This document shows positions 17,813-27,105 of a stretch of DNA of 64,000 nucleotides, in pieces. The first letter of the stretch is position 1. Each line of letters starts with the position of its first letter. This DNA comes from Asticcacaulis sp. AC460 (lineage in GTDB: Bacteria; Pseudomonadota; Alphaproteobacteria; Caulobacterales; Caulobacteraceae): the NCBI RefSeq assembly GCF_000495795.1, contig NZ_AWGD01000036.1:62001-126000 (forward strand), read 5' to 3'. The notes below the pieces were generated by a model that saw only the letters and a program-made list of their open reading frames with translations, was not told where the DNA came from and made no database searches. The translations under genes and the position numbers were made by a program.

Positions 17813-18250
17813 ATGCTATCCATGAAAGCCAAATACGCGTTGAAGGCGCTGATCCATATGGCTCAAAGCACCTCTCCGACCTTGCCCAGCAAGCAGATCG
17901 CGGAGGCTGAAGACATACCGCAGAAGTTTCTGGACAATATCCTTCAGGAACTGCGCCAGAACGGCATCGTCGATTCCAAGCGCGGCATCTTCGGTGGTTA
18001 CTTCCTGGCCCGGCCGGCGAGTGAAATCTTTCTCGGCGATGTCATCCGCGTCATTGACGGCCCCCTGGCGCCCATCCGCTGCGCCAGTCTTACCGCCTAC
18101 CAGAAGTGCGACGACTGCCGCGATGAGGCCACCTGCCACCTGCGCCGCCTGATGCGGGATGTCCGCGACGCCATGTCAGCCATTCTCGACGGTCGATGTT
18201 TGCAGGACCTGGTCACAGCGCCGGATCTCCTGGACGCCCGATCCGCCTAA
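17813..18250 (+). CDS. Rrf2-family transcriptional regulator (probable sulfur regulator)
   Basis: A 145-residue Rrf2 regulator. The winged helix is MKAKYALKALIHMAQ ... LPSKQIAEAEDIPQKFLDNI ... GIVDSKRGIFGGYFLARP. Cys90, Cys99, Cys102 and Cys108 form a C-x8-C-x2-C-x5-C cluster of the kind that senses cysteine metabolites or holds an Fe-S cluster in this family. GAGAGG lies 6 bases before the ATG. It heads a same-strand cluster with a DUF2292 protein, a TonB receptor and two sulfate-binding proteins, so a CymR/sulfur-starvation role is likely. That role is inferred from context. Confidence 0.85.
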   Translation: MLSMKAKYALKALIHMAQSTSPTLPSKQIAEAEDIPQKFLDNILQELRQNGIVDSKRGIFGGYFLARPASEIFLGDVIRVIDGPLAPIRCASLTAYQKCDDCRDEATCHLRRLMRDVRDAMSAILDGRCLQDLVTAPDLLDARSA

Positions 18251-18298
18251 AGCCTAACCGAGTTTCCTCCCCCAATACCGAATTCAGACGAGGATCAC

Positions 18299-18499
18299 AT
18301 GAGTGTACCGTCAGATGTTTCCGTGCGCCCGGATCTCAGCCTCAGCGAGGTCGAGCGCCACATCCTGAACACCTTGCGCAATATCCGCTTCGGCGCTCTG
18401 GAGATCGTGATCCACGACTCCCGCGTCGTGCAGATCGAAAAAAGTGAAAAGACCCGCTTCGACGTGAAGGGCAAGCCCCTCACCGAGAGCATTTCCTGA
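18299..18499 (+). CDS. YezD-like DUF2292 small protein
   Basis: A 66-residue DUF2292/YezD-family protein. The core LSEVERHILNTLRNIRFGAL followed by EIVIHDSRVVQIEKSEKTRF is the whole family domain. An AGGA ribosome site precedes the ATG. YezD-like proteins recur beside sulfur-assimilation genes in many bacteria but have no known activity. Here it lies between the Rrf2 regulator (48 bases away) and the TonB receptor, supporting a sulfur-linked cluster. Confidence 0.85.
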   Translation: MSVPSDVSVRPDLSLSEVERHILNTLRNIRFGALEIVIHDSRVVQIEKSEKTRFDVKGKPLTESIS

Positions 18500-18600
18500 C
18501 ACCCAAAACGCGGGTCAACCCGCACAATGGCCAGCTGACCGGACCTCTGGAAGTCGCGCCGTTTCTTAAAACAAACAGCACCCACACAAAGAGACCTTCC

Positions 18601-20943
18601 ATGAGAAACCTGCTCCTGGCCACGACGGCCCTTGCCTTTGCCCTGCCCGCTCTCCCCGCCCTTGCCGCTGGTGGCGGTCAGGTCGTCGAAACCGGCGACA
18701 CCGTTGTCGTCAATGCCCGCCGCCGTTCCGAAAACGTCCAGGACGTTCCCGTGTCCATCGCCGTTGTCGGCGGTGAACAACTGAACCGCTTCGGCATCAG
18801 CAACGTCGATCAGCTTCAGCGTTACCAGCCGTCCATCCAGCTGATCACCAGCAACCCGCGCAACACCGCCACTACGATCCGCGGCCTGGGTTCGACCATC
18901 GGCCTGACCAATGACGGCCTGGAGCAGGGCGTCGGCATCTATGTCGACGAAGTCTTCTTTGCCCGTCCGGGTTCGGCCCTGGTCGACCTGGTCGATATCG
19001 ACCGCATCGAAATCCTGCGCGGCCCGCAAGGCACTCTGTTCGGCAAGAACACCACGGCCGGCGCGCTCAGCATCGTCACCCGCGAACCCACCTTCACGCC
19101 GGAAGGCAGCCTGGAAGGCACGATCGGCAGCGAGAACTTCGTCCAGGTCAAGGGCGTCCTGTCGGGCCCGCTGGTCGATGGCAAGCTGGCCGGCCGCGTC
19201 GCCTTCGGCGCCACCCGCCGCGACGGCCTCTACGAGAACGTCACCACCCACACCAAGCAGAACGACCTGAACAGCCATGTCGTCCGCGGCCAGCTTCTGT
19301 TCACCCCGACCGACACGCTGAAGATCAAGCTGTCGGCCGACTACGCTCTGTCGGATCCGGAAGCCAACACCCAGGCGTTCGTGCGTTACGGCCAGACCCT
19401 GCGCAACGCCAACCGCCAGTATCCCTACCTGGCCGCCTATTACGGCTACACCCCGGCCTCGACCAATCCGTACGACTTCAAGGTGGACGTCAACGGCGAA
19501 ATCCAGGCCAAGCAGCGCGTCAAGGGCGTCGCCGCCAATGTCAACTGGGACCTGGGCTGGGCGACCTTCACCTCGATCTCGTCCTATCGCCTGTGGAACT
19601 GGTGGCCGCAGAACGACCGCGACTACACCGCGCTGTCGATCCGCACCCGCTCGTCCAACCCGTCGGAACAGCGTCAGCTGAGCCAGGAATTCCGTCTCGC
19701 CTCCAACGGCGAAAAGAATATCGACTGGGTCGTCGGCCTGTACGCCTTTACGCAACGCGTCGAAACCAACGGCACCGAACAGTGGGGCATCCATGCCGCA
19801 CGCTGGCTGATCGGTGAAACCACCGGCAGCACCCCGGTGCCGGAAAACCTGCTGGACGGCTACACCCAATCGATCCACGCCGTGTCGCGTACCGACTCTT
19901 ACGCTGCCTTCGGCCAGCTCACCTGGCACGCCACCGAGAAACTGGATGTCACGGCCGGCCTGCGCTACACCTCCGAAGACAAGAGCCAGGTTTATCAACA
20001 GGTCGCTTCCGGCGGCCTGGCGACCACCAACGCGGCCCTGATCTCGGCCAAGAACGGCATTTCGCGGACCTATTCGTACTATGCCGACCTGTCCGACAGC
20101 AGCCCGTCGGGCCTGCTGAGCGTGTCCTACGAGATCAATCCGGATCTGCGCATCTATGCCAGCACGTCGAAAGGCTACAAGTCGGGCGGTATCAACGCCG
20201 CAGGCATCCCGACCGACTCGGCCGGCAACCCCATCCTGGCCAGCGCCGTGCTGCGTCCGGAAGAGGTTACCAGCACTGAAATCGGCCTGAAGTCGCAGTT
20301 CTGGGGCAAGCGCGGTACGTTTAACCTCGCCGCCTATTCCTCGGACATCGAGGACTATCAGGCCAACGTCATCGACTCCGGCCTGGGTTCGCTTCGCGGC
20401 TACCTGGCCAATGTCGAAAAGGTCGAAGTCCGCGGCGCCGAAATCGACGCCCGCGTCCGTCCGCTCGACAACCTGACCATCTTCGGTACCCTCAGCTATA
20501 CTGACGGCAAGTATGCTTCGTTCAAGAACGGCCCGGCGCCGCTGGAATTGCAGGCATCGGGTAACTCGGTCGTCGACCTCAGTGGCAAGGAGTTGCCGGG
20601 CGTGTCGAAGTGGGCCGGTTCGTTCGGCTTCGACTATGGCTGGGATCAAAACATCGGCCAACTGACCGGCCAGGCCTACCTGTCCGCCGACACCTCGTTC
20701 CGTTCCGAATGGAACTCCGACGCCTCGGTGTCGAAGTATGCCGTGATCGAAGGATCGACCGTCACCAACCTGCGCCTGGGCTACCGCGCCTCGGGCGGCA
20801 CCGAAGCCTTCCTGTGGGTGAAGAACGCCTTTGACGAAGAATACCTGACCATCCTGACCATCCAGCAGGGTAATTCGGGCGCCATCTTCGGCCAGCCGGG
20901 CGATCCGCGCACCTTCGGCGTCACTGTCCGCCGGAAGTTCTAA
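18601..20943 (+). CDS. TonB-dependent receptor of the sulfur cluster
   Basis: A 780-residue outer-membrane active transporter. The signal peptide MRNLLLATTALAFALPALPA ends at ALA-AGG. The plug region includes ENVQDVPVSIAVVGGEQLNR and IEILRGPQGTLFGKNTTAG, and the barrel ends in the classic aromatic C-terminus (TFGVTVRRKF). It lies 3 bases before the first sulfate-binding protein gene, so the two are almost certainly co-transcribed. The pairing suggests uptake of an organosulfur compound or sulfate ester across the outer membrane. The substrate cannot be read from sequence. Confidence 0.93.
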   Translation: MRNLLLATTALAFALPALPALAAGGGQVVETGDTVVVNARRRSENVQDVPVSIAVVGGEQLNRFGISNVDQLQRYQPSIQLITSNPRNTATTIRGLGSTIGLTNDGLEQGVGIYVDEVFFARPGSALVDLVDIDRIEILRGPQGTLFGKNTTAGALSIVTREPTFTPEGSLEGTIGSENFVQVKGVLSGPLVDGKLAGRVAFGATRRDGLYENVTTHTKQNDLNSHVVRGQLLFTPTDTLKIKLSADYALSDPEANTQAFVRYGQTLRNANRQYPYLAAYYGYTPASTNPYDFKVDVNGEIQAKQRVKGVAANVNWDLGWATFTSISSYRLWNWWPQNDRDYTALSIRTRSSNPSEQRQLSQEFRLASNGEKNIDWVVGLYAFTQRVETNGTEQWGIHAARWLIGETTGSTPVPENLLDGYTQSIHAVSRTDSYAAFGQLTWHATEKLDVTAGLRYTSEDKSQVYQQVASGGLATTNAALISAKNGISRTYSYYADLSDSSPSGLLSVSYEINPDLRIYASTSKGYKSGGINAAGIPTDSAGNPILASAVLRPEEVTSTEIGLKSQFWGKRGTFNLAAYSSDIEDYQANVIDSGLGSLRGYLANVEKVEVRGAEIDARVRPLDNLTIFGTLSYTDGKYASFKNGPAPLELQASGNSVVDLSGKELPGVSKWAGSFGFDYGWDQNIGQLTGQAYLSADTSFRSEWNSDASVSKYAVIEGSTVTNLRLGYRASGGTEAFLWVKNAFDEEYLTILTIQQGNSGAIFGQPGDPRTFGVTVRRKF

Positions 20944-20946
20944 TCT

Positions 20947-21975
20947 ATGGATCGTCGGCAGCTTCTGACCGGCAGCCTGTTCGGCGCCACCCTGGCCCTC
21001 ACGGGGTCCGGGTGTGCGCCGAAACCCGCTACGGGGGCGGTGGAGCTGCTGAACGTTTCCTACGACCCGACGCGCGAACTGTACGCCCAGTATAACGAAC
21101 TGTTCGCGCGCTTCTGGAAAGACACCACGGGCCAGGACGTCACGATTCGCCAGTCGCATGGCGGATCGGGCGCCCAGGCCCGCTCGGTTATCGACGGCGT
21201 CCAGGCCGATGTCGTTACCCTGGCGCTCTCGCATGACATCGACAGCATCGCGCGCAAGACCGGCCTGATCGCGACCGATTGGCAAAAGCGCCTGCCGAAC
21301 AATGCCTCGCCCTACACCTCGACCATCGTCTTCCTGGTGAGGAAGGGTAATCCGAAGGCCATCAAGGACTGGGGCGATCTGATCAAACCCGGCGTCCAGG
21401 TCATCACGCCCAACCCCAAAACCGGCGGCGGCGCCCGCTGGAACTATCTGGCCGCCCTGGGCTGGGCACTGAAACACTATGGCGGCGATGAAGCGAAGGC
21501 GCACGACTATCTCAAGGCCTTGTTCAACAACGTGCCGGTGCTCGATTCCGGCGCCCGCGGTTCGACCGTGACCTTTGTCGAGCGTCAGGTCGGCGACGTG
21601 TTGCTGGCCTGGGAAAACGAAGCCTGGCTGTCAATCGAGAAGCTTGGGCAAGGCCAGTACGAAATCGTCCTGCCGTCCCTGTCCATCCTGGCCGAACCGC
21701 CGGTGGCCGTGGTCGACAAGGTCGCCGACAAGAAGGGTACGGCCAAGGTGGCCAAGGCCTATCTGGAGCACCTCTACAGCCCGCAGGCCCAGGACATCAT
21801 CGCCCGCAACCACTATCGCCCCAGCGATCCGCAGGTGGCGGCGCAAAACGCCGACCGCTTCCCGCGGATTCCCACCGTCACCATAGCCGACTTTGGCGGC
21901 TGGGACGCTGTCCAGACCAGGCACTTCGAATATGGCGGCGTTTTCGACCAGATCACCACCAAACCCGCGTCTTAA
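20947..21975 (+). CDS. sbp: Sulfate-binding lipoprotein, copy 1 (Sbp/CysP type)
   Basis: A 342-residue periplasmic sulfate/thiosulfate-binding protein. The N-terminus carries a lipobox (GSGC), so it is tethered, unlike the soluble E. coli Sbp. Family motifs are [67 protein letters not shown] and a C-terminal [10 protein letters not shown]. It would deliver substrate to CysTWA, encoded 10 kb away. The copy at 22051 is a close paralogue, sharing most motifs residue for residue. Confidence 0.95.
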   Translation: MDRRQLLTGSLFGATLALTGSGCAPKPATGAVELLNVSYDPTRELYAQYNELFARFWKDTTGQDVTIRQSHGGSGAQARSVIDGVQADVVTLALSHDIDSIARKTGLIATDWQKRLPNNASPYTSTIVFLVRKGNPKAIKDWGDLIKPGVQVITPNPKTGGGARWNYLAALGWALKHYGGDEAKAHDYLKALFNNVPVLDSGARGSTVTFVERQVGDVLLAWENEAWLSIEKLGQGQYEIVLPSLSILAEPPVAVVDKVADKKGTAKVAKAYLEHLYSPQAQDIIARNHYRPSDPQVAAQNADRFPRIPTVTIADFGGWDAVQTRHFEYGGVFDQITTKPAS

Positions 21976-22050
21976 ATTTCAACTTGCACTTTTGCCCCTT
22001 CGCCGCCACTTTCCGCGGCGGGTGCTTCGCCACTACGAGAGGACAACCTT

Positions 22051-23064
22051 ATGAACCGGCGTGAACTTTTTGCAGGCGGTCTTGCCGCCTCCTCCCTGAC
22101 CCTGGCGGCCTGTTCCAAGCCCGCGGCCAAGTCTACCGCGACCAAGCTGCTCAACGTCTCGTACGACCCGACGCGCGAGCTGTACGAACAGTACAATGCC
22201 GCTTTCGCCGCCTACTGGAAAGGCAAGGGCAACGCGGACGTCACGGTCAGCCAGTCGCACGGCGGTTCCGGTGCCCAGGCGCGTTCGGTCATTGACGGCG
22301 TCAACGCCGATGTGGTGACGCTGGCCCTGGCGGCCGATATCGACTCGATCGCCGAAAAGACCGGCTTCCTGCCCAAGGACTGGCAAGGCCGCCTGCCGCA
22401 CAATTCCTCGCCCTATACCTCGACCATCGTCTTCCTGGTCAAGAAGGGCAATCCGAAGGGGCTGAAGGACTGGGGCGACCTCATCAAGCCGGGCGTCGGC
22501 GTCATCACCCCCAACCCCAAGACCTCGGGCGGAGCGCGCTGGAACTACCTGGCGGCCTATGCCTACGGCCAGCAGGCCGGCGGCGACAAGGCGGCCGTCG
22601 ATTACCTGAAGGCGCTGTTCGCCAATGTGCCGGTACTGGATACCGGCGCGCGCGGCTCGACCGTGACCTTTGTGGAACGCGGCGTCGGTGACGTGCTGCT
22701 GGCCTGGGAAAACGAAGCCCACCTGTCGGTCGAAAAGCTGGGCAAGGGCGAGTTCGAGATCGTGGTGCCGTCGATTTCGGTCCTGGCCGAGCCGCCAGTC
22801 GCCGTCGTCGACAAGGTCGCCGAAAAGAACGGGACGCTGGAACTGGCGAACGAATATCTGAAGTATCTCTACGAAGAGGCTTCGCAGGAGATCATCGCCC
22901 AGAACTACTACCGTCCGATCAGCACGACGGTGGCGGCGAAATACGCCGATCGCTTCCCGCAAACCAAGCTTGCCTCGATCGCCGATTTCGGCGGCTGGAC
23001 GAAGGTTCAGAAAGAGCAGTTCGAATACGGCGGCGTCTTCGACCAGATCTACACGAAGAAGTAG
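22051..23064 (+). CDS. sbp: Sulfate-binding lipoprotein, copy 2 (Sbp/CysP type)
   Basis: A 337-residue paralogue of the preceding gene. The signal peptide [20 protein letters not shown] precedes the lipobox cysteine. The same Sbp motifs recur ([52 protein letters not shown]) with a distinct middle and C-terminus. GAGAGGA precedes the ATG, and a short GC-rich hairpin (near 22004-22022) lies in the 75-base gap after copy 1. Tandem duplicates may differ in anion preference or in affinity. A 14-codon scrap of a third copy follows at 23119. Confidence 0.95.
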   Translation: MNRRELFAGGLAASSLTLAACSKPAAKSTATKLLNVSYDPTRELYEQYNAAFAAYWKGKGNADVTVSQSHGGSGAQARSVIDGVNADVVTLALAADIDSIAEKTGFLPKDWQGRLPHNSSPYTSTIVFLVKKGNPKGLKDWGDLIKPGVGVITPNPKTSGGARWNYLAAYAYGQQAGGDKAAVDYLKALFANVPVLDTGARGSTVTFVERGVGDVLLAWENEAHLSVEKLGKGEFEIVVPSISVLAEPPVAVVDKVAEKNGTLELANEYLKYLYEEASQEIIAQNYYRPISTTVAAKYADRFPQTKLASIADFGGWTKVQKEQFEYGGVFDQIYTKK

Positions 23065-23118
23065 TCGAGAAGCGCCGCCGTTATTTTTAGCGCGCTAACG
23101 CTTCGCTCCTTGAGCGCG

Positions 23119-23160
23119 GGCGGCGTATTCGACCAGATCTATGCAAAGAAGCCGGCCTAG
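23119..23160 (+). pseudogene. 3' remnant of a third sulfate-binding protein gene
   Basis: Fourteen in-frame codons encoding [13 protein letters not shown] plus a TAG stop repeat the C-terminus of copy 2 ([11 protein letters not shown]) 55 bases after its stop. The match is too close for chance. It is most simply the tail of a former third tandem copy, or the old end of copy 2 after a recombination. A perfect TTAGCGCGCTAA palindrome (23087-23098) lies in the spacer. Confidence 0.7.
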
Positions 23161-23162
23161 AA

Positions 23163-23207
23163 TTATCCTCCCCCGCCTTGCCTGCCGGCGAGGCCGAGGG
23201 AGGATAA
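23163..23207. repeat. 45-bp hairpin repeat between convergent genes
   Basis: TTATCCTCCC (23163-23172) pairs perfectly with GGGAGGATAA (23198-23207), with further pairing inside. It separates the sulfate-binding protein cluster from convergent tyrS and could act as a bidirectional transcript end, although no T-run follows. The ends resemble the larger palindromes at 7431, 34420 and 63231. Confidence 0.6.
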
Positions 23208-23213
23208 GTCGTC

Positions 23214-24422
23214 TCATCCTGGTCGCACCAGGACGTGCTTCTTGCGACCGGCGGAGAGTTTCAATTCGTCGCTGATGTCGATCAGCCTCCCATCGTCTTC
23301 GACCACCTCGTCGTTGATGCGGGCACCGCGGTTCAGGATCAGGCGGCGGGCTTCCGACTTGCTGGACACCAATTTGGCCTGAACCAGAAGGTCTACCACC
23401 GAAACACTTCCGGGCACCTCGATCACCGGCAGACCATCGAGTGACTCGCCGCTGCCGAATGCCCCGGCTGCAGTTTCGGCGGCCTGCAAGCGGGCATCTT
23501 CGCCATGGGCTAAGCGCGTCGCTTCGTCGGCCAGGACCGTTTTGGCGGCGTTGATATCCGAACCTTCAAGACTTTCCAGGCGAACGATTTCCGACTCGTC
23601 CAGATCGGTGAACAGGCACAGGAACCGGCCGACATCGCGGTCCTCGGTATTGCGCCAGAACTGCCAGTAGTCGTAGGGCGACAAACGGTCGGCGTTCAGC
23701 CACACCGCCCCGGCCGCCGTCTTGCCCATCTTGGCGCCCGACGCCGTGGTCAGCAGCGGCGCCGTCACGCCAAACACCTCCTCGCCGTCCATGCGCCGCA
23801 CCAGGTCGATGCCACTGACGATATTGCCCCACTGGTCGGCACCGCCCAGTTGCAGCCGGCAGCCGTAGCGACGGTGCAGTTCCAGGAAGTCGTAGGCCTG
23901 CAGGATCATGTAGTTGAATTCCAGGAAGCTCAGGCTTTCCTGGCGGTCGAGGCGCGACTTGACGCTGTCGAAGGACAGCATGCGATTGACCGAAAAATGC
24001 GGCCCGACCTCACGCAGCATGTCGATATAGCCCAGCCGGTCCAGCCAGTCGGCATTGTTGACCAGGATCGCGTCGGTCGCGCCGTCACCGAACGTCAGGA
24101 ACCGGTCGAATACCCGGCGGATACCGGTGATGTTGGCGGCGATCTGCTCGTCGGTCAGCATCGGCCGGCTTTCCGACCGGAAGCTTGGGTCGCCAATGCG
24201 AGTGGTGCCGCCGCCGATCAGCACGATCGGCTTATGTCCGGCGCGTTGCAGCCGGCGCAGGAACATGATCGGCAACAAGTGGCCGATATGCAGGCTGTCG
24301 GCCGTGGCGTCGAAGCCGGCATAGACCGGCACGGTTCCGGCGCGGAAAGCCTGGTCCAGGCCCTCGGTCTGGGTGCATTGGTGGATGAAACCGCGTCGGG
24401 TCAGGTTTGAGAGGGTATCCAT
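23214..24422 (-). CDS. tyrS: Tyrosyl-tRNA synthetase
   Basis: A class Ic aminoacyl-tRNA synthetase of 402 residues that charges tRNA-Tyr. The HIGH motif is HIGH at 45-48, preceded by [17 protein letters not shown], and the KMSKS equivalent is KMGKT at 231-235. [11 protein letters not shown] is the tyrosine-binding region. A C-terminal S4 domain (about 340-402) includes [21 protein letters not shown] start at [12 protein letters not shown] (24422), where AGGA lies 7 bases upstream. An ATG six codons upstream is possible but has no ribosome site. The 5' leader contains a terminator hairpin and a small open frame. Confidence 0.97.
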   Translation of the reverse strand: MDTLSNLTRRGFIHQCTQTEGLDQAFRAGTVPVYAGFDATADSLHIGHLLPIMFLRRLQRAGHKPIVLIGGGTTRIGDPSFRSESRPMLTDEQIAANITGIRRVFDRFLTFGDGATDAILVNNADWLDRLGYIDMLREVGPHFSVNRMLSFDSVKSRLDRQESLSFLEFNYMILQAYDFLELHRRYGCRLQLGGADQWGNIVSGIDLVRRMDGEEVFGVTAPLLTTASGAKMGKTAAGAVWLNADRLSPYDYWQFWRNTEDRDVGRFLCLFTDLDESEIVRLESLEGSDINAAKTVLADEATRLAHGEDARLQAAETAAGAFGSGESLDGLPVIEVPGSVSVVDLLVQAKLVSSKSEARRLILNRGARINDEVVEDDGRLIDISDELKLSAGRKKHVLVRPG

Positions 24423-24463
24423 AAGAGGTCCTTTGGGCATTAGCCGCCAGGAGGACCGTCTTT

Positions 24464-24511
24464 TCAAAAAACGAAAGCCGCCTGGGCGGCGGCTTCGTTT
24501 CGTTCAGTCAT
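24464..24511 (-). CDS. Possible 15-residue leader peptide of tyrS
   Basis: An open frame encoding [15 protein letters not shown] ends within the T-run of a terminator hairpin about 40 bases before tyrS. This is the geometry of an attenuation leader. Against it: there is no clear ribosome site and no tyrosine codon; the run is alanine-rich and ends Phe-Val-Phe. It may be a by-product of the hairpin sequence. Confidence 0.35.
   Translation of the reverse strand: MTERNEAAAQAAFVF
24466..24500 (-). terminator. Intrinsic terminator in the tyrS leader (attenuator candidate)
   Basis: On the minus strand, CGAAGCCGCC pairs with GGCGGCTTTCG (one bulged base, loop of 5) and is followed by six T residues. 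No minus-strand gene lies upstream within 3 kb for it to terminate, while tyrS starts 44 bases downstream. A role in conditional termination of tyrS transcription is therefore the natural reading. A second GGCGGC just before the gene (near 24447) could compete for the 5' arm. Confidence 0.65.
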
Positions 24512-24637
24512 GATCGAACCGCACCGCGCTATGGAAGCGGCGCATAATAGACGCAGGCAAGGGTGCGGACGGTGATCATGGGAGCGGAAATAGACGCTGG
24601 CGCAGCCGAAGTCAACGGTGTCAGGACACCTCAGGGT

Positions 24638-24744
24638 AGAAGGTTCAGATTCCGCTTCCCCAAATGCGGGAATCGCCTTCTAATACGTCATACCAAGACC
24701 ATCTTGCGGCAGTCTCCAATCACCCCGGAGCCTGCCGTTTTTTT
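24638..24744 (+). ncRNA. Candidate structured small RNA with its own terminator
   Basis: Two hairpins in a 299-base gap with no plus-strand gene upstream. The first (24638-24681) pairs AGAAGG...GATTCCGC with GCGGGAATC...CCTTCT, leaving a TTCCCC-containing loop. The second (24707-24737) pairs CGGCAG-CTCC with GGAG-CTGCCG, has an AATCACCCC loop and is followed by seven T residues, a good intrinsic terminator. The 5' end is unknown. It could also be the leader of the GH92 gene 67 bases downstream. The remainder of the gap shows nothing else I recognise. Confidence 0.45.
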
Positions 24745-24810
24745 GTTGCGGTGTGGCTTGGCACGATGCTTGATAGTCTTTGATGGCAAAAGGCAGTCGG
24801 GGTATCGGGC

Positions 24811-27102
24811 GTGATTTCGCGTAGGCGTTTGTTAGTATCGGCGGCAGCCACGGGTGTGGCCATGGCCCTGCCCGTTCGCGCCGATCCGCTGGGCCAGGCC
24901 GATCCCACCCTGTTCGTCGATCCGATGATCGGCACCGGCGGCCACGGTCACGTCTTCCCCGGCGCCACCGTCCCCTTCGGCATGATCCAGCTCTCGCCCG
25001 ATACCGACAATGCACGATGGGAAGCCTGTTCGGGCTATTATTACGACGACGAGACCCTGCTGGGGTTCTCGCACACCCACCTGTCGGGCACCGGCGCCAG
25101 CGACATGATGGATCTGCTGGTCGTGCCATTCCTGGGAGAGACGAAGCTTTCACCCGGCACCCTGAGCAATCCCGAAGGCAGCTATCGTACCCGGATGAGC
25201 CACGAACACGAGGTGGCGACGCCCGGCTATTACAGCCTGATCCTGCCCGACAGCGGCATCCGCGCCGAACTGACCGCCACAGCACGCGCCGGACTGCATC
25301 GCTACACCTTCCCGGCCGGCCAAAGGGCGCGCATTCTGCTGGACTGGACGCACGGTTATCGCGACCGCGACCGCTCCCAAACCCTGATCGCCTCGGCGCA
25401 ACTCCAGGCCAACAGCCCCACCGTCATCGCAGGATCGCGGCGCGTGCTGCAGTGGGCCAATGGCCGGCATATTCACTTTGCGCTGCGGCTGTCGCAGCCG
25501 TTTGAGAGCATCCAGTATTTCGAGAACGACCAACCGGTCGACGACATCGCCGCCCTGACCGGCCGCAAACTGAAGGCGGTTTTGGATTTCGGCGTGCTGA
25601 GCGAACCGCTGATAATGAAGGTCGGGGTGTCGGCGGTCGATATTCCGGGCGCCCTGAACAATCTCGATCTCGACCTGCCCCACTGGGATTTCGAAGCCGT
25701 CCGCGGCGCTGCGCGAGCGTTATGGGCCGAAGCCCTGTCGCCGATCCGCATCGAAACCGGGAACGAAGCCGATCGCCGCATCTTCACCACCGCCCTGTAC
25801 CACGCCCATATGGCACCGACCCTGTTCAGCGATCGCGACGGCCGTTATCGCGGCATGGACGGGCAGTTGCGCAACCTTGCGCCCGGTGAGGTCAATTACA
25901 GCACGTACAGCCTGTGGGACACCTATCGCACCTGGCATCCGCTGATGACCATCCTGGCCCCCGACCGCGCCGCCGCCTTTACGCGCAACCTGATCGACCA
26001 GGGCCTCCAGAGCCCCGCCGGACCGTGCATCTGGCCGCTGCAGGGTGTCGAGACCTACTGCATGATCGGCTGGCATTCGGCTGTGGTCATCGCCGAGGCG
26101 CTGAACAAGGGCTTGCCGGGCATCGACGCCGCCAAGGCCTGGTCGCTGTACAGCACGCTGGCTTTTCAGCGGAATGAGTTCGGCCTGGACAGTTATCGGG
26201 CCAAGGGCTTTATCCCGGCCGACGTCCAGAACCAGTCGGTCAGCAAGACCATCGAGTACAGTCTCGACGACTGGGCCATGGCCCACATCGCGAAGTTTGC
26301 CGGGGCGAGGACGGAAGCGCAGACGCTGCGGCAGCGGTCGGGCAATTACCGCAATGTGTTTGATGCCAAGACCCAGTTCATGCGGCCGCGTCTGAAGACC
26401 GGGCGCTGGGCCGAGCCGTTTGATCCGCGCGCCATGGGCCATAATCCGCGGTGGTGGGACTATTGCGAGAGCAATGCCTGGCAGGCGACCTTCGGCGTCC
26501 AACACGATGTTTACGGCGCCATTGCCCTCTTCGGCGGCGATGCGGCGTTCGAAGCGCGTCTGGATTCGCTGTTTGCAGCGTCGTCGGAACTTTTGCCAGG
26601 CGCGCCGCCCGACATGGACGGCATGATCGGCCAGTATATCCACGGCAACGAACCGTCGCACCACATCGCCTATCTCTATGCCTATGCCGGCACGCCGTGG
26701 AAGACCCAGGCGATGGTACGGAAAATCCTGCGCGAGCAGTACCGCGACGGGCCGGACGGCATGTCGGGCAATGAGGACTGCGGCCAGATGAGCGCCTGGT
26801 ACATCATGTCGGCTCTGGGCTTCTACCCGGTCGATCCGGTCAGCGGGACTTATGTGTTTGGGGCGCCGCTGTTCCCGGTGGCGGAGGTTCAGGTCGGTGA
26901 GAATGTGCTGCGCATCGTGGCCGAAGGCGTCGACAGTGGGCCTTACATCCAAAGCATCACCCGTAACGGCGAAGCTTACACGCGGTCGTGGATCAGCCAT
27001 GCCGACGTGATGAGCGGCGGCGAGTTACGGTTTGTGATGGGCGCGGAACCGAACCAGGACTTTGGCCGGGATTTGGCGAACCGTCCGCCATCGTTTGTTT
27101 AG
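24811..27102 (+). CDS. GH92 family alpha-mannosidase, secreted
   Basis: A 763-residue glycoside hydrolase family 92 enzyme (exo-acting alpha-1,2-mannosidases in characterised members). A twin-arginine-like signal, MISRRRLLVSAAATGVAMAL, is followed by PVRA, and the mature part opens with the family N-terminal motif PMIGTGGHGHVFPGATVPFG. FSHTHLSGTGASDMMD, GNEPSHHIAYLYAYAG and GNEDCGQMSAWYIMSALGFY are the catalytic-domain signatures. It starts with GTG. It acts on mannosides outside the cytoplasm and stands alone; no other mannose genes are adjacent. Confidence 0.93.
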   Translation: MISRRRLLVSAAATGVAMALPVRADPLGQADPTLFVDPMIGTGGHGHVFPGATVPFGMIQLSPDTDNARWEACSGYYYDDETLLGFSHTHLSGTGASDMMDLLVVPFLGETKLSPGTLSNPEGSYRTRMSHEHEVATPGYYSLILPDSGIRAELTATARAGLHRYTFPAGQRARILLDWTHGYRDRDRSQTLIASAQLQANSPTVIAGSRRVLQWANGRHIHFALRLSQPFESIQYFENDQPVDDIAALTGRKLKAVLDFGVLSEPLIMKVGVSAVDIPGALNNLDLDLPHWDFEAVRGAARALWAEALSPIRIETGNEADRRIFTTALYHAHMAPTLFSDRDGRYRGMDGQLRNLAPGEVNYSTYSLWDTYRTWHPLMTILAPDRAAAFTRNLIDQGLQSPAGPCIWPLQGVETYCMIGWHSAVVIAEALNKGLPGIDAAKAWSLYSTLAFQRNEFGLDSYRAKGFIPADVQNQSVSKTIEYSLDDWAMAHIAKFAGARTEAQTLRQRSGNYRNVFDAKTQFMRPRLKTGRWAEPFDPRAMGHNPRWWDYCESNAWQATFGVQHDVYGAIALFGGDAAFEARLDSLFAASSELLPGAPPDMDGMIGQYIHGNEPSHHIAYLYAYAGTPWKTQAMVRKILREQYRDGPDGMSGNEDCGQMSAWYIMSALGFYPVDPVSGTYVFGAPLFPVAEVQVGENVLRIVAEGVDSGPYIQSITRNGEAYTRSWISHADVMSGGELRFVMGAEPNQDFGRDLANRPPSFV

Positions 27103-27105
27103 GTC

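Noticed and set aside
18295-21504. A 1069-codon open frame on the minus strand opposite the TonB receptor and sulfate-binding gene
   Set aside because: High-GC shadow frame: no recognisable motif, opposite a gene with clear family signatures, and lacking a start context.
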